This document shows positions 20,198-31,560 of a stretch of DNA of 64,000 nucleotides, one piece after another. A program made the position numbers and the translations under genes. The notes beneath the pieces were generated by a model. It searched no databases. It was not told the origin of the DNA and saw only the letters and a program-made list of their open reading frames with translations. Numbering within the stretch: the stretch's first letter is position 1; every line of letters begins with the position of its first letter. Source of the stretch: Daedaleopsis sinensis (lineage: Eukaryota > Basidiomycota > Agaricomycetes > Polyporales > Polyporaceae); contig CM066304.1 in NCBI GenBank assembly GCA_033807695.1, forward strand, positions 682,001 to 746,000, in the 5' to 3' direction.

Positions 20198-22368
20198 GTT
20201 TCTGTCGTTTGGGCTCCAGTAGACTATACTGTAGACATTGGTGGATATAGACAGTCGTTCGTTGTATACCTCAGGCCTCAATATCATACATAGATAGGCG
20301 TTTACTGTACGATAACCCCAGCCATCTACATACATCGACATCGCTGTGATCTTCATAAAACTCGCTGTGCCGGTCGTCCGTAACAAAGAGCACAAGATTC
20401 ACGGAACTCCCCCGGGCCATGCGCCGGCGTCTTTGAGGTCTTCGACCAGGCCTTGGCGCTTCCTCCTCCTCCTCCTCCGTACCTCACTCTTCCTCCCACA
20501 GAGGGCAAGGTTCGATCTCTGCCTTACAAGCCTCAGGCGGAAGTACGAGGACTGGTCTCCTCCTCACAGCTTGTCTCCTTAGGCAAATGCTAAAATCAGA
20601 ACGTCGCACGGCCGACAAGAGAGGGTGTTGTGGGGACATGTGCGGAGGATGATCAATCTAGGTGACCGTCATTGGTATGTGAACTTCTATGGACTTCTGT
20701 CTTCTTAAATAGATTCAACTGATGCCGGCGCATACAATCTGGCTGCAGTGACATAGAAGTGATCAATCCTGGCACCGGTCTCAGGCCGGGCGATGCGCGG
20801 TCGGAATGCCCATGTTACATCATTAATGGCCAACTCTGTGTGAGTGATTCCATCTGCCGTACATCCATCTCTCGGACACGGTACACTCGTGCTACGCAAG
20901 AGCAGCGTCATCATATCGCACGCAACCGTCCCATCTCGTCCGCATTCTGCTCAGATAAGTACCTGGTCAGCTTAGCGAAGTTAGCGGCACTGACTGATGC
21001 GAGGCTGCCACATATCGAGTCAGGCAGCCGCACTATGGCGCAAGTTGCCATGCACACGCCATCTAGTCCACCCACCGCCCGCGGATTGTGCTTACAAATG
21101 TTCTGAGCATACCGGCCACATATGTATATGAGTGCCAATCCACATCGCACTCGATTGAGCCCCTTGAGGTCAAGCCGAGCGTTGAGAAATGACTCGGACC
21201 GGGTGGATATCTGTGCCTGTAGACTCGCATTCACGCTTGCCGGCTTGACGATTTCAACGGAGAACAGTTGCGCGGGAAGTGTGTTTACTCGGGTGAGTAA
21301 CTGTCCACAGTGTCTAGCAGTGGTGGTGCAGCTACTTATGATTGATCGTCTCGGTCACTCGGTCACTTGACGCAGGTTGCTTGGCGTGCGTCGATATGGC
21401 ACAGCAGCATTCTCTACTCACGGCTCGCATCATCCACAATAGTCCACAGATACTGAAAGTCGACGCAGAACCACGAGTCAGTGTTGATCGATTGGTCCTT
21501 CGGTATTCGTCACAGATACGGAGGCCATCTCCGGAGACAACAGGATCTTGGTATCTCGAACGAGGTGGGCATTATGTGGGGCATTCCAGTCCCATAATCC
21601 ATTGGTCGATCGCTTGCCCATCGAGCGTTCCGAGCGACTCATCTACATCAGGCATACTTCCTTGGGCAGAGGGATACATCAACGTGCCGTAGCCGAGGCC
21701 TCTCCAGGTAATCGAGAAGTAGCTATTGATACCAACGCAGCGTATAAACGCCATGATGTCGAGGTTTCAATGTCTCGTGGTTCGTACCACACTTTAGTTC
21801 TTCCTCATATCTGTGCCTGATAGTAAGTACCCCTTCCAGAGCGGGTCCTTCCAATTCAAAGTTTCGCCCTCCGGTCTCGCGCGGGCTTGCTCTCCTTCTC
21901 CCGTTGCACGGCATCCCTCCTTCTGCCGGAGCCTATTACATGTTGTACATGTGGACGAGTCCATGACTCCTCTCGTTCTATCTCAAAACGAGACACTCAT
22001 TGAGCAGATTCCTTGCGATGAAAACACTGTGCTGGATGAGGCTAAGGGCTATTAAACCGTTTGGTAGCACAGTGAGAGGGTTCTCATGATGTATCGCCTC
22101 TAACAGCCTTCCCTATACGCCGCAAAACCTTCTCCGGAGATAGCCCACCCAAAGGAAGGTAAGTGGCACATTCGTCCGCGCTATCGCGTCCGCATGTGCT
22201 TCAGACCGACAGGTGCTTGTTCGCAAGAAGGGTGAACCAACAAACCTTATATTTAACGTGCTGCTTGGACCGGAGCTCTACAGCCGCGATGCTATATAGC
22301 ATGAAGCCCTCGGTCTTTGACTCGTTCCGCTACGCCATTCCTCCCTCGCGGGCAGACCTACAGTCGCT
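20198..22368. other. Gene-poor 2.2-kb spacer inside the inverted duplication
   Basis: No open frame resembles a known family and no TIR or LTR was found. It separates methyltransferase 1 from DUF6533 gene 2. The last part should contain the DUF6533 promoter. It may hold decayed sequence that I cannot recognise. Confidence 0.5.
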
Positions 22369-24225
22369 ATGTCTGACGCTGCGGATATCATCGCAACACT
22401 CCAGGCCTAGTGCGTCGCAATACCACTTCCTCATCCTCAACGTATCCTGATCAATCCATACCCAGCCGAATCGAGAACTACTGCACCAATGCCGCATACG
22501 GTTCGTACCGACCAATCCTCTCCACGATGTACCTATCCTTTGTTGACCGACCGATGAGCAGCGTTCTTGCTGTATGAACATTTCATCACGCTTGGACAAG
22601 AGATCGAGCTGTTCTGGAGGCGCAAGGTGAACGGCGCGACCGTTCTCTTTTTCGCCAACCGCTTCCTGGTGCTCGCCTTCTACACCATGGACATGGTTTC
22701 CTACCTACACATGTCGGACGAGGTGCGCACATACTAAACAGTGCATAGATATCCAATTGATCCGTCTCCGATTTACCTCCGTGTTTACCCCGTAGAGGTA
22801 CACTTCTCTTCTATTTCCATCTAGGTTCATCGCCGAGAGCTAACATTGACATACTGTACCATCAGCTGTGTGATGTTCGCAAAAGGCATCAACGTGATCA
22901 ACATCCTGGTCTACCTTCCATGGGCACGTACGTACTCGTTCCTGGATCCCGTTATTTTCGAACCTCGCATCTGACTGAACACCGCACCATGCGCAGTGTT
23001 CTCCGCACTACGAGCATTCGCTCTCAGCCAGAGCTGGCCGATCGCCGTCATCATCTTCTTGCTCTCTTCCGTCACCATCGGCCTAAATTTCGTAAGTTGC
23101 GGGCGGATGCACCTCGTGAACTGCTCACTCACCGGAAGCCTCGGTACAGTCCTTCTACCACTTCGGACTGACCGGCTACAACGACCCCCTCCTCGGATGC
23201 GAGGGAGTCGTCCTCGACATCACCCCCACTCTGGCAAAAAAGTGAGTCATAGCACCGCTGCGTGCTTTCGATGCCGCACCGTTGTGTCGAATCTGACTTC
23301 TCGCGATGACAGCTGTATGTGCACATGGCGCTCACGACTTACTACGCTGCTAACGCGCATTTCTTTGAAACCCATCAAGTCACAATCATCTCGCGGACGT
23401 GCCAGATCGCCGCCGACGTCCTACTCATCATCATCACCTGGAGGGCGACCCACAAGAGCGCCTCGATCAGTAACATCGTCCGCCGGAGCTCGCTGTCCTT
23501 CCAGGAGGTCCTCCTGCGCGATGGTGCGTACCGCCGCTCTCGCTCTCGCTCTCGCTCGCGACACGGTAGCATGCTGACCGACATCGTTCAGGTCTGGTGT
23601 ACTTCATGTATGTTCTATGCTACTTTTCTCAAGACCGGGCGCCCCCTAACGCCTGCCAATCACCCCGATTAGCGTGCTCTTCCTGTTGAACAGCGCACAT
23701 CTGATCTGCACGATGCTCGCGGTGAGTTCTGCGCGCACGCACTGCCTCCACTAGTTCTCTCGACTAACCTCGGCCGCCTCCCAACCTACCCAGCTCCAAC
23801 CGGCCCTCCAGACGTCCAGCTACGTCACGCTCTTCACGACCCCGTACGTGCCCGCTGCTGTCATAGACCAGGCCATGCATGATGTAGCTGACATGTGTGT
23901 GTGCGCGCGCAGCGTGATCGCCGTGCTCGTCTCGCGCTTCCTCATCGACCTGCAGACCGCGGACCGGAAGACGGTGAACATGTATCACGGCTCGCACGGC
24001 TCCGCGCTCGCGGTCGACGAGACCATCGCGTTCGGGCGCATCGTCGGCTCCATCGGCTCCTCGATCTACCCCGCGCCGGGCAGCGACACGACCTCGAGCT
24101 CGGGTGCGGGCTACAGCACGGGCGAGGGCGCGTTTGAGCTCGAGCTCGTCGACGGCGGCGAGAGCAGCTTCGGGTCAACGTCCGTGCGCCCCCGGGTCAA
24201 GGTGGTTCGAGATCAGGTTTTGTAA
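22369..24225 (+). CDS. DUF6533-type multi-pass membrane protein, copy 2
   Basis: Same family as copy 1, function unknown. The start at 22,369 gives MSDAADIIATLQAY. Exon 2 reads RIENYCTNAAYA, and exon 3 carries the DUF6533 core FLLYEHFITLGQEIELFW and FFANRFLVLAFYTM. Then GINVINILVYLPWA, FSALRAFALSQSWPIAVIIF, YNDPLLGCEG, VTIISRTCQIAADVLLI, FQEVLLRDG, LFLLNSAHLICTML, and a last exon with VIAVLVSRFLIDLQ and IAFGRIVGSIGSSIYP followed by an acidic Ser/Gly tail. About ten exons; the first junctions are well supported by the paralog, later ones approximate. One intron (near 23,530-23,560) carries a CTCTCG-type microsatellite. It lies between the two arms of the inverted repeat. Confidence 0.78.
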
Positions 24226-24462
24226 CTACTAACTAGAATTCGTATGACTGGGTGCGCTGCTCTAGAAAGAGACATGTTACTGTATTGCGTTCCTTGCTTC
24301 CGATGGATGACAGCGATGGATCTTATCTTCGTGTCGACGTATGTATATCGCTGAGGTTGTCGTAAAGTACACGCCGAATTCCTGTATGATATCGAAGTCT
24401 ACAATGTCTGTCTACATCTAACAGTGTCTACGTATAGTCATAGGAGCCCAGGCGACGGAGAC
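24226..24462. other. Convergent 3' region between DUF6533 gene 2 and methyltransferase 2
   Basis: 237 bp of AT-richer sequence between two converging stop codons. It probably holds both polyadenylation regions; no conserved signal is sure. Confidence 0.4.
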
Positions 24463-25662
24463 CTACACCCAAGAAATCACATAATGCACATACTCGACCT
24501 CCTTGTGTGTTCCAGAGTTCTCACCCTCGCACACGATTATCTCCTTCTCCAGTACGCAGAGCCTCAAGAGAGGATCCCCTGAGGCGTCATTGGCGGACGG
24601 AAATGCCTCTTCGATAGCGCGGGACTCGAACGCATGTGTCGGGCGCAGAGGCATGACCAGGTGGAAGCGGGGTTGAGCTAACGCTGAAGATGACGAGGGC
24701 CTCCGCAGGAGTGCGGACACGCAGCCTCGCACCCACTCGGCATGCGCGGGCTCGTAGACAATGTCCGCGCCCAGCACCACGTCGAACGGCTCGCGATCGG
24801 GAGGGGAAGACGTGGAGAATTCGGACCAGTCGAGCGCGGAAACGGTAAGAGAGACACGAGGAGGCGTACCGCTCGGGAAGTTCGCTTCGACGTTGCGTCG
24901 GAGGTTCGCGAGCACAGTAGGGTGGTAGTCCGACGCGACGACCTCTACGGCTACCCGCTCCGAGTCGATGGGAGCGGCGACGACGCTCGCGGCCTCGTGC
25001 CGTGCGCAGAGGGCCTTGACAAGCGCAAGACTGACCAGACCTGTACCGGCGCCGAGCTCCAGCACCCTGACCCGCCTCTCCCCGCCCACCGCCGCCGCCT
25101 CCGCCAGCCCAAACCGTCCAGGATCCTCTGCGAGCATCTCCGCGAGAAGACGCGCGCTGCCCCAAGTCTGCGTGCCGACGGTGGGCAGCTCCTCGTCCGC
25201 CGAGATCGGGACGTCCGTGAGCTGGACCTCGATCGCCTCTCCGTCGGAGGGACACGGGAACGTGAACCGCCGTGTAAGGGTTCGCGCGGCGGAGGTCCCG
25301 GCGCAGACTGCGATGAGACCACTGGCGGAGCAGACGAGATGGTCGAGTTTCGCGAGTGTGTCGTCGTCGGCGTCGGTTATAGATTCCTCGATGAGTGAAC
25401 TTTGTGCGACCAGTCCGGTGAGCCAGCGGACGGCGTGCGCTCGCTCAAAGTCATCCGTGCGCAGCAGCTCCTCGGCCTCCACACACGATGTGTCTCGCGG
25501 GTCCTGCTTCAATGGCTTGTGGCGGCGCTGGCCGCGCACGGGCGGGTTGTAGAGCACGCGGAGATCTTCAACAAGATTTATGAGGACATCGAGGGGCTGG
25601 TCGCGGATTTGACGAACTGGAGGAAGGCGTGCCGACGGAAGTAAGAGAGAGGAAAAAGTCAT
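24463..25662 (-). CDS. Family 16 SAM-dependent methyltransferase, copy 2 (right arm)
   Basis: Inverted paralog of 18,998-20,197, with the same 399-residue length when started at ATG 25,662 (MTFSSLLLP). The frame is open further upstream to 25,740 but without an ATG. By eye only a handful of residues differ (for example RRIRDQ to RQIRDQ, SSLIQES to SSLIEES, EAEAVGGEK to EAAAVGGER). All SAM motifs are unchanged: VLELGAGTGLVSLAL, VASDYHP and GADIVYEP. Both copies therefore look functional. The similarity appears clearly higher than that between the adjacent F-box copies. Confidence 0.88.
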   Translation of the reverse strand: MTFSSLLLPSARLPPVRQIRDQPLDVLINLVEDLRVLYNPPVRGQRRHKPLKQDPRDTSCVEAEELLRTDDFERAHAVRWLTGLVAQSSLIEESITDADDDTLAKLDHLVCSASGLIAVCAGTSAARTLTRRFTFPCPSDGEAIEVQLTDVPISADEELPTVGTQTWGSARLLAEMLAEDPGRFGLAEAAAVGGERRVRVLELGAGTGLVSLALVKALCARHEAASVVAAPIDSERVAVEVVASDYHPTVLANLRRNVEANFPSGTPPRVSLTVSALDWSEFSTSSPPDREPFDVVLGADIVYEPAHAEWVRGCVSALLRRPSSSSALAQPRFHLVMPLRPTHAFESRAIEEAFPSANDASGDPLLRLCVLEKEIIVCEGENSGTHKEVEYVHYVISWV

Positions 25663-26029
25663 AAAAGGTGTTTGCGGTATAGCATGAGGATGAGGGGCCC
25701 GGGAGGAGGAGGAGGAAAGAGGAAAGAGGCGAGAGCTCACAAAAATATCTCAGTCTAGGCGCCCGCGATCTCCGAGCGGCCGCGGCCGCCGCTTGATCAG
25801 CTCGGAGGAGTTAATCTTGGATGTTCAAATCTACTTCGACGACTCGGATTAAGAGAGCAAAGTGAGTGCATTCGGTTCTAGAGTAGGAATATGTAGCGTA
25901 AGTAAAATTCAGTCAGAGACTCTACTACTAGTTGACAGTCCTGAGGCCGGCCAGCAGTGTTAGCAGTACTTGTGGTAGATGTCGGAAGCATGTACCTTGG
26001 CCAGGCCGCATGACGAGTACCACACTTCA
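25663..26029. other. Spacer between methyltransferase 2 and F-box 2
   Basis: Right-arm counterpart of 18,586-18,997. Contains a purine-rich track on this strand (about 25,695-25,735) and a NotI-like palindrome GCGGCCGCGGCCGC at 25,779-25,792. No gene beyond the unspliced extension of the F-box frame to 25,878. Confidence 0.45.
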
Positions 26030-27903
26030 TCAATAATCGTTCATATCGCTCACCACATGCTGCAGAGATGTTAGCGGATGGCATGATCACTGAGCGGCGA
26101 GGACTGACCGTGAGCATGACACATATATCGTCGACCAATGGTTTGAGGATCTCCTCAATCACTACCAGATCCACGGTGGTCTCCCTCTGAACAGCGATCG
26201 TCAGCGACCTCAACGCCTTCTTCCTTCCCAGATGGGCGCGGCGAACGTCCAGACATTCAGCAATTTCCTCCGGGTGGCATCCGGACGACGTCATTCCGAA
26301 GCACCGTACGTCCTCCAGCAGCGGGCACAGCACCCGCCCCTCGTCCACTGTGCCGTCGGGGTCCACGCCAGGACGAAGCGCCGCGAAGAGTCGGGAGACG
26401 TATACCGCACGCGCTTCTGATGACACGCTGAGGATCTTCAGCTTCGGGAATGCGCCGAAGACAACAGGCCAGTCGACGTCCAAGGCCTTGTCCGTCTCCA
26501 TCTCGAGACACAGGCGTTCGAGCCTGGACGAGCCGCCGAAGACGTCCAGGAGGTCCTCAGGTCCATAGCTGGCTTGGAAGTTGGAGCGCACGTCCGCGGC
26601 GAGAGTGATGCCGGGCCCGGATTTGACCTGATTTTTGCCGTCGATGGTTGGCACGACCGTGCAACGCATTTCGTGCTCGCCGACCATGATCTTTGCCGTC
26701 ACGGAGACGACGTGCCCAAGAATCGGGAGGGAGCTCCTTGAACCCGGAGGCAGGATGCCTCGTATGCCGTCTAGCGCTGCATCCGTGTCCGAGAGAAAAC
26801 CGTCGGGATTCCATCGACACAGACGGACGCACGCTGTCGCGGGGATGATGACTGCGTATAGGATCTGGTGTATGAGTAGGGCATTCGCATCGACGGAGAT
26901 GTCCTTCAATTTTGTGAGCGTGACACGTTCGTCGACTGTAGTCGCTTTGACTAGTTCACCGTTGTCAGATAGTCGGACGTTTTCGATGTGGAGGTAATCC
27001 AGAACTATGCAGCTCCGCAGCATCTGTCCAAGATGCAGAGAGCTAAAGCTGGGCCCAAGCGTGCCGGACAGGTCCAAACGTGCGAGTTGCCGGAAGATAG
27101 TGGATGCCGGGTTTGTCTGGAGAGAGTGCAGGCTGAGAGAGGTGAGGCGGGGGAACCGCTCCGGAGGGATCTCGATGAGGTCGCTAGAGCTCAAGTCGGG
27201 GTGGTGCACAAAAGCGGAAAATGCTTCGAGCATGGGCATCGTGTGGTTGTGCAAAAAGCGGAGTAGCTGTGACTCAAAATCGCCGAGGACCAAGCCGGAT
27301 TCCAGGGCTTTCAGGCGGTGAACGTGCGGTGTGAGCAGCTCTAGGAGAGGTGGGGTCATGCGTGACACCGCCGTTACTGAAAACGGGCAATTTTTGGAGC
27401 GAACCAGCGCAGTGCGCAAGCCCCCTGTGCCGTTCTTTGAGACGAGGATGGAGGTCCACAACCGAGGCGTGGTCGCTCCGACCACGAACCAATGCCGGCA
27501 GACCCTGAGGAGTGGGACCACCGCGGAGAACCCGACATAGGACGAATTCACGAAAAGTAATATTTCGCTAAGGAGCTCGGGTGGTATACAGTTTATCTTG
27601 GCATCCGCGTTCAGAAAGGCATTGAGGGTAAGGACCTCCTGTTCGAGTTCTTTCTTACGAGCAGCTACGCGTGCAAGGGTTTCTTCGCGGCCTGAGGAAG
27701 GAACAGGGGCGGAGAGAGCAGCCGATATCGGGCGCAGACCATAGTAGGGTCCTAAAAGTTTCTCCGCCCGCAACAAATCTGTCGTGAAGCTTCAGATAGT
27801 GAGATTTTTGCACGCAACGGACTTCCGTAAGCGGGGACAGTATTTGCAAGTGAGTGTTCAACACAGTATGCACTAACCTTCGGTCATGAGCTGTAGCCCG
27901 CAT
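26030..27903 (-). CDS. F-box domain protein, copy 2 (right arm)
   Basis: Inverted paralog of F-box 1. A first exon at 27,903-27,878 (MRATAHDRS) joins the long exon to give FTTDLLRAEKLLGPYYGLRP. The F-box region reads INCIPPELLSEILLFV and VCRHWFVVGATTPRLW, and the leucine-rich remainder matches copy 1 (RFPRLTSLSL; RQLARLDLSG). If the last intron seen in copy 1 is also removed here (donor GTCAGT after MLT, acceptor CTGCAG), the protein ends HVVSDMNDY at 26,030. Without it the frame runs on to 25,878. Many substitutions and small indels against copy 1, but no frame break, so probably an active paralog under diverging selection. Confidence 0.8.
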
Positions 27904-28519
27904 AAATGAGTAGGAGTTTGGTTCCTAAGCGCTGCAGACCCTATTCATGTCTCCTGCCTTCCCGGTCTTGATACTTGAGGAGACGAGCAGGGCCAAGGGC
28001 TGAGGATTGAATATTGAGATCCCAGAGACCGGCTGCGGGTCAGTTATTGGTCTCAGAAGAGATAGAAAGTACATACCATGCTGATCAGTGAGTATTCTGA
28101 CGGAAATACCTCGTTGACGCTTTGTGAGTAGAGAATCCGATTGTATGACACCACGAGTGTTGTCGTCGAGAGCAAAGAGGAGGAAGTTTGAGGCGCTCGT
28201 AGGTCTGGCGTGTAGACGGGCCGATGCGGGATTGCCGGACCCGGAGCGTCTGCTGCTGCTACTGGCCGCGAGCCTGAGTCCTCGGAGTCCTTTGTCGTGA
28301 ACTGCGACAACCGCTGTCTCCTCCACCACAATCCCTGGTGAGGGAGTCCCTCAACAAATGATCCGCCGTGATGATCCCTCAATAATTATGTTACGCATCC
28401 TAATCGACCTCTAGGCTGCCCAATACATGGTGAGCCTCAGGAGTACTACTAAGTAGTACTTGGTACTCCGAAAGTTTACTTCGTGCGTTTGCTCTGTTCT
28501 TCGGGGCTCGAGACTCGCT
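27904..28519. other. Outer part of the right arm of the inverted duplication
   Basis: Inverted match to about 16,240-16,716, losing similarity near 28,350. No sure gene. The broken laccase fragment starts just outside. Confidence 0.5.
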
Positions 28520-29208
28520 AACCTAGATCCACAGACGGGCGGAAAGTTCTCCGTCAACGACGTCTCCTTCGATTTGCCCAATGTCCCCGTGCTCCTGCAG
28601 ATCCTGAGCGGCGCGCAGAACGCACAGGACCTCCTGCCTGCAGGCTCCGTCTACAGTCTCCCGCCTAACAAGACCATCGAAGTCTTTATTTCAGCCTTCA
28701 ACATCGTTGGGCCGCATCCGTTCCACCTGCACGGGGTGAGCAGCGTCCACACCCCCTGTATATTTACCCACAACGACCTCACCAACTATTTGTAGCACGC
28801 GTTCTCCGTCGTCCGGAGTGCTGGACAGGAGCAGCCCAACTATGTCGACCCCGTCCGGCGGGACGTCGTGAGCATCGGGAAGGACAAGGATAACGTCACG
28901 ATCCGCTTCAGGGTGCGCACCGTGGCTCCATATCCCATTCGCGTTTAGTTCTGATTGTCGCGCATCTGTCGGTACGTTCAGACTGATAACCCCGGCCCCC
29001 GGCCCCTGGTTCCTCCACTGTCACATCGACTGGCACCTGCAGAATGGTCTCGCGATCGTCTTTGCGGAAGACATCGCGGAAATTGCAGTCGCGAACCCGG
29101 TACCCCGTGAGTCAACACCGATGCATCCATATATTCAGTACTGACTGCGGATGTCCAGAGGCGTGGTCCGATCTCTGCCCCGAGTACGCAGCTTCCATGG
29201 AGGCTTGA
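28520..29208 (+). pseudogene. Laccase (multicopper oxidase) 3' fragment, frameshifted
   Basis: Matches only the C-terminal third of fungal laccase: [32 protein letters not shown] and [10 protein letters not shown]. The copper motif PHPFHLHG-H is split by an intron at its usual place, then AFSVVRSAGQ, RRDVVS, NVTIRF and [19 protein letters not shown] with the last copper ligands. Two thirds of the enzyme, including the first two copper motifs and the signal peptide, are missing. Between TDNPGP and WFLHCH a 7-bp GGCCCCC-type duplication (28,991-29,008) breaks the frame. Intact enzymes oxidise phenols with oxygen outside the cell. This remnant cannot. Stop TGA at 29,206-29,208. Confidence 0.85.
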
Positions 29209-29728
29209 ACACCGACTCTTCTATTTCTTTTTCCTTCGACGATCTTTAGATCAGACAGTTATACATGAAGGACTACTAGCTATCTTATCCAGGACTATCG
29301 CTCGCTCACTGTACAGGTTATACGAACACTGCTTATTGTGTATAGCCTAGCGTATTGTATCACGCCTTAATTCTTTAGTGTACGAACTCAACTCATGAAT
29401 ACATGTATAAGAGACGTTACCTCCTCGCACATACTTGTCGCCGCTGAAGTGAATATCAATCACTGCGATTCACTCCACAAGTACATACTTAGATGCCGTG
29501 GCCACGCTGCTCGGCAGACCAGCGGAGCATCCGGAGCAGGCTACTGATCACTATTTGTGCGATTCTTCTTGATGGATGCTTGGGACAAGCCTCGTACGGA
29601 TACAGCTAGAATTCCAAAGAATAGTTGGTACATACAGCACGATAGGAAGCCATGGAGCTACAGTCCAATCAGCCGAACGTAAGGGAGACGGGGCAGCAAT
29701 CGGGACTCACATCTTCTTAGCTCTGGAA
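29209..29728. other. Intergenic between laccase fragment and kinase-like gene
   Basis: Converging 3' ends; AT-richer, no gene recognised. Confidence 0.5.
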
Positions 29729-31035
29729 TCAACCCATGAGACGCTTCATCAAATAGATGGTATCGTACACCATGCGCTCCGGCGTGGATTCTGTCCGTGC
29801 CCGGAGCCTCCAATGTCGAGACATGGTGTTCAAACGCGATTCAACTTCTCGCAGCTTCTCCAGGGCCGCATCTGCCGAAATCCTCTGCGCCGGATCGCAC
29901 TGTCTCATGCCGTCAATGACCGGACTGAGGAAGTCTAGACCGTCGAATGTCTTCGCAAGAGTGAGCACGGCGATCAAGAGCGATCGTACGATGATACGCA
30001 CCTGCGTGAACTCTTTGTGATAGAGGTCTCCTAGCGCGTAGACGTCCACTTTGAGCGCGTCGTATGGAACGGTCGCCGACAGCTCTGGTACGTCCTGATT
30101 CCTCCCCCGCCTTCCCACAAGCATTGTGGATGTCCCGTCCTCGAAACGATGCGATATCCCGAAGTCGATGAAGAAGTATCGCACGGGATGGTCGATCCGA
30201 GCGAGGGGGGTGAGTTCGTACACGTTGTCCGGAGAGTAGTCTAACTGGACAGGATGGTGTCCTTGAGGATAAAGAGGCCGCCCGTCCATCATGATGTTCG
30301 GCGCTGCGATATCTCTGTCCGTTAATGAGCGATACAGTCAAATCAGCATTATTCTGACGAGACGCAATGAGCTTACCGATGCGCTATGCGATGCTCGTGC
30401 AGAAACACAAGCCCCTGAGCAGGTTTAACGATGATTAAAGAATAAATGAAGTGGACGAACCTCAAGAGTCTGTTGTATGAAGTCAACAACTTCCCCAGCA
30501 GTTCCAAAAGGCGGGTCATTCATCGGGCGGAGATATGGTGTGACCAGGAAACATATATCCGGGTCGAGGGGATCGGGGACGACATCGAGCAGAGTAATGC
30601 AGTGATTGTGGGCTGTCTTGATAGACGATAGGAAGCGCGAGATTTCTATCTCCTGGCTACCTTTCTTAACACACTTGAGAGATACGAGCATTCTGTCTTC
30701 TTTCCTTGTCGCGTCGATAACATGCGGTCTCTGTCATCATAAATAAATGAGTAATAAGCCTAGAGCCCCCTTCTACTCTCGCAACTTACTGCAATAGCGA
30801 CAGCGTCTTCGCAATAGAGCGGCTTCAGATTTGTCCCTAACCATGACGGTGTCCAGTCGGGACGGTACCGCGGTCGTAGCTCATAACCATGCTTCTCGAG
30901 GTCTTGATACCGATCCCTCCAAAACACTTCCTCTTATATGAGAGAGTATGTGCCTCTCTTGTTTAGCTCTTCATATTTATGAATATCTTCTGTCGAGATG
31001 TAGGCGTAGGCGGGGAGACGTTTCGTAGTGGTCAT
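29729..31035 (-). pseudogene. Agaricomycete protein-kinase-like gene with an in-frame stop near the start
   Basis: Kinase-fold protein resembling the fungal FunK1-like group. From ATG 31,035 the frame reads MTTTKRLPAYAYISTEDI...GTYSLI, then TAA (30,934-30,936), then EEVFWRDRYQDLEKHGYEL without shift. Further on: DATRKEDRMLVSLK (candidate ATP-site Lys), FLHEHRIAHR|DIAAPN (HRD with an intron inside), FFIDFGISHRF (DFG) and VDVYALGDL. Both catalytic motifs are present, and four exons splice in frame. The TAA sits at codon 34 in the family-typical N-terminal block and no gt...ag pair removes it. Either a young pseudogene, a downstream start (RMLVSLK), or a sequencing error. Ends at 29,729. Confidence 0.7.
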
Positions 31036-31560
31036 GAGCAATGCAGGATTTGTCGGGCGCGTCGGGCCGCTGAGGATCAGTGAGTGAGGGAGCGGGCATT
31101 GTATTCAGCGGAAGACTCGAGGAGATAGCTCACCAATGATTTCCGAGTAACGAGGCCAAGGACCCAAGCTGTTGCTTTCTTGCTGAAGTGGAAGTCGGAG
31201 AAAGCAAGGCAGCGCCGGCCAATCACCATGTTTCCAACACGTGCCTGAAGTCCGGTTTTGGCAGGTTCGCGGAGTTGCACAGCATCGCCTCAACCGCCAT
31301 CAGGACTTCTGGACCACCTCGATGCTCGTTCTTCGACGCCCTCCCCCATCAAGCGAGCGTCCTCACGACGCGATGTTTCCTCATGTTTTCTTGGAGGGTA
31401 TCCCTCAAGAGGTTCAGGCGACGCTCGAGCTCTTTTCCCGTTTATCCACTCTCCGGCGCCGACCATCCTACTTGGTTCCTCACTCCGACTCGGCTCTCAT
31501 CGACAACTCTCCGCCCCGACGACGGCTAGACGACGTCTTAGAGTACGATTGACTCGGAGT
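31036..31560. other. Probable divergent promoter region
   Basis: Lies between the kinase-like gene (reverse) and the small hypothetical gene (forward). Open frames here are short and not family-like. Confidence 0.4.

Noticed and set aside
19262..20395. 377-codon open frame antisense to methyltransferase 1
   Set aside because: It is a GC-rich shadow. The inverted paralog keeps the sense protein almost unchanged, but the matching antisense frame there is broken to about 218 codons (24,742-25,398).
23531..23562. CTCTCG microsatellite read as an Arg/Ser-rich peptide
   Set aside because: It lies in an intron of DUF6533 gene 2 just after the conserved EVLLRDG exon end.
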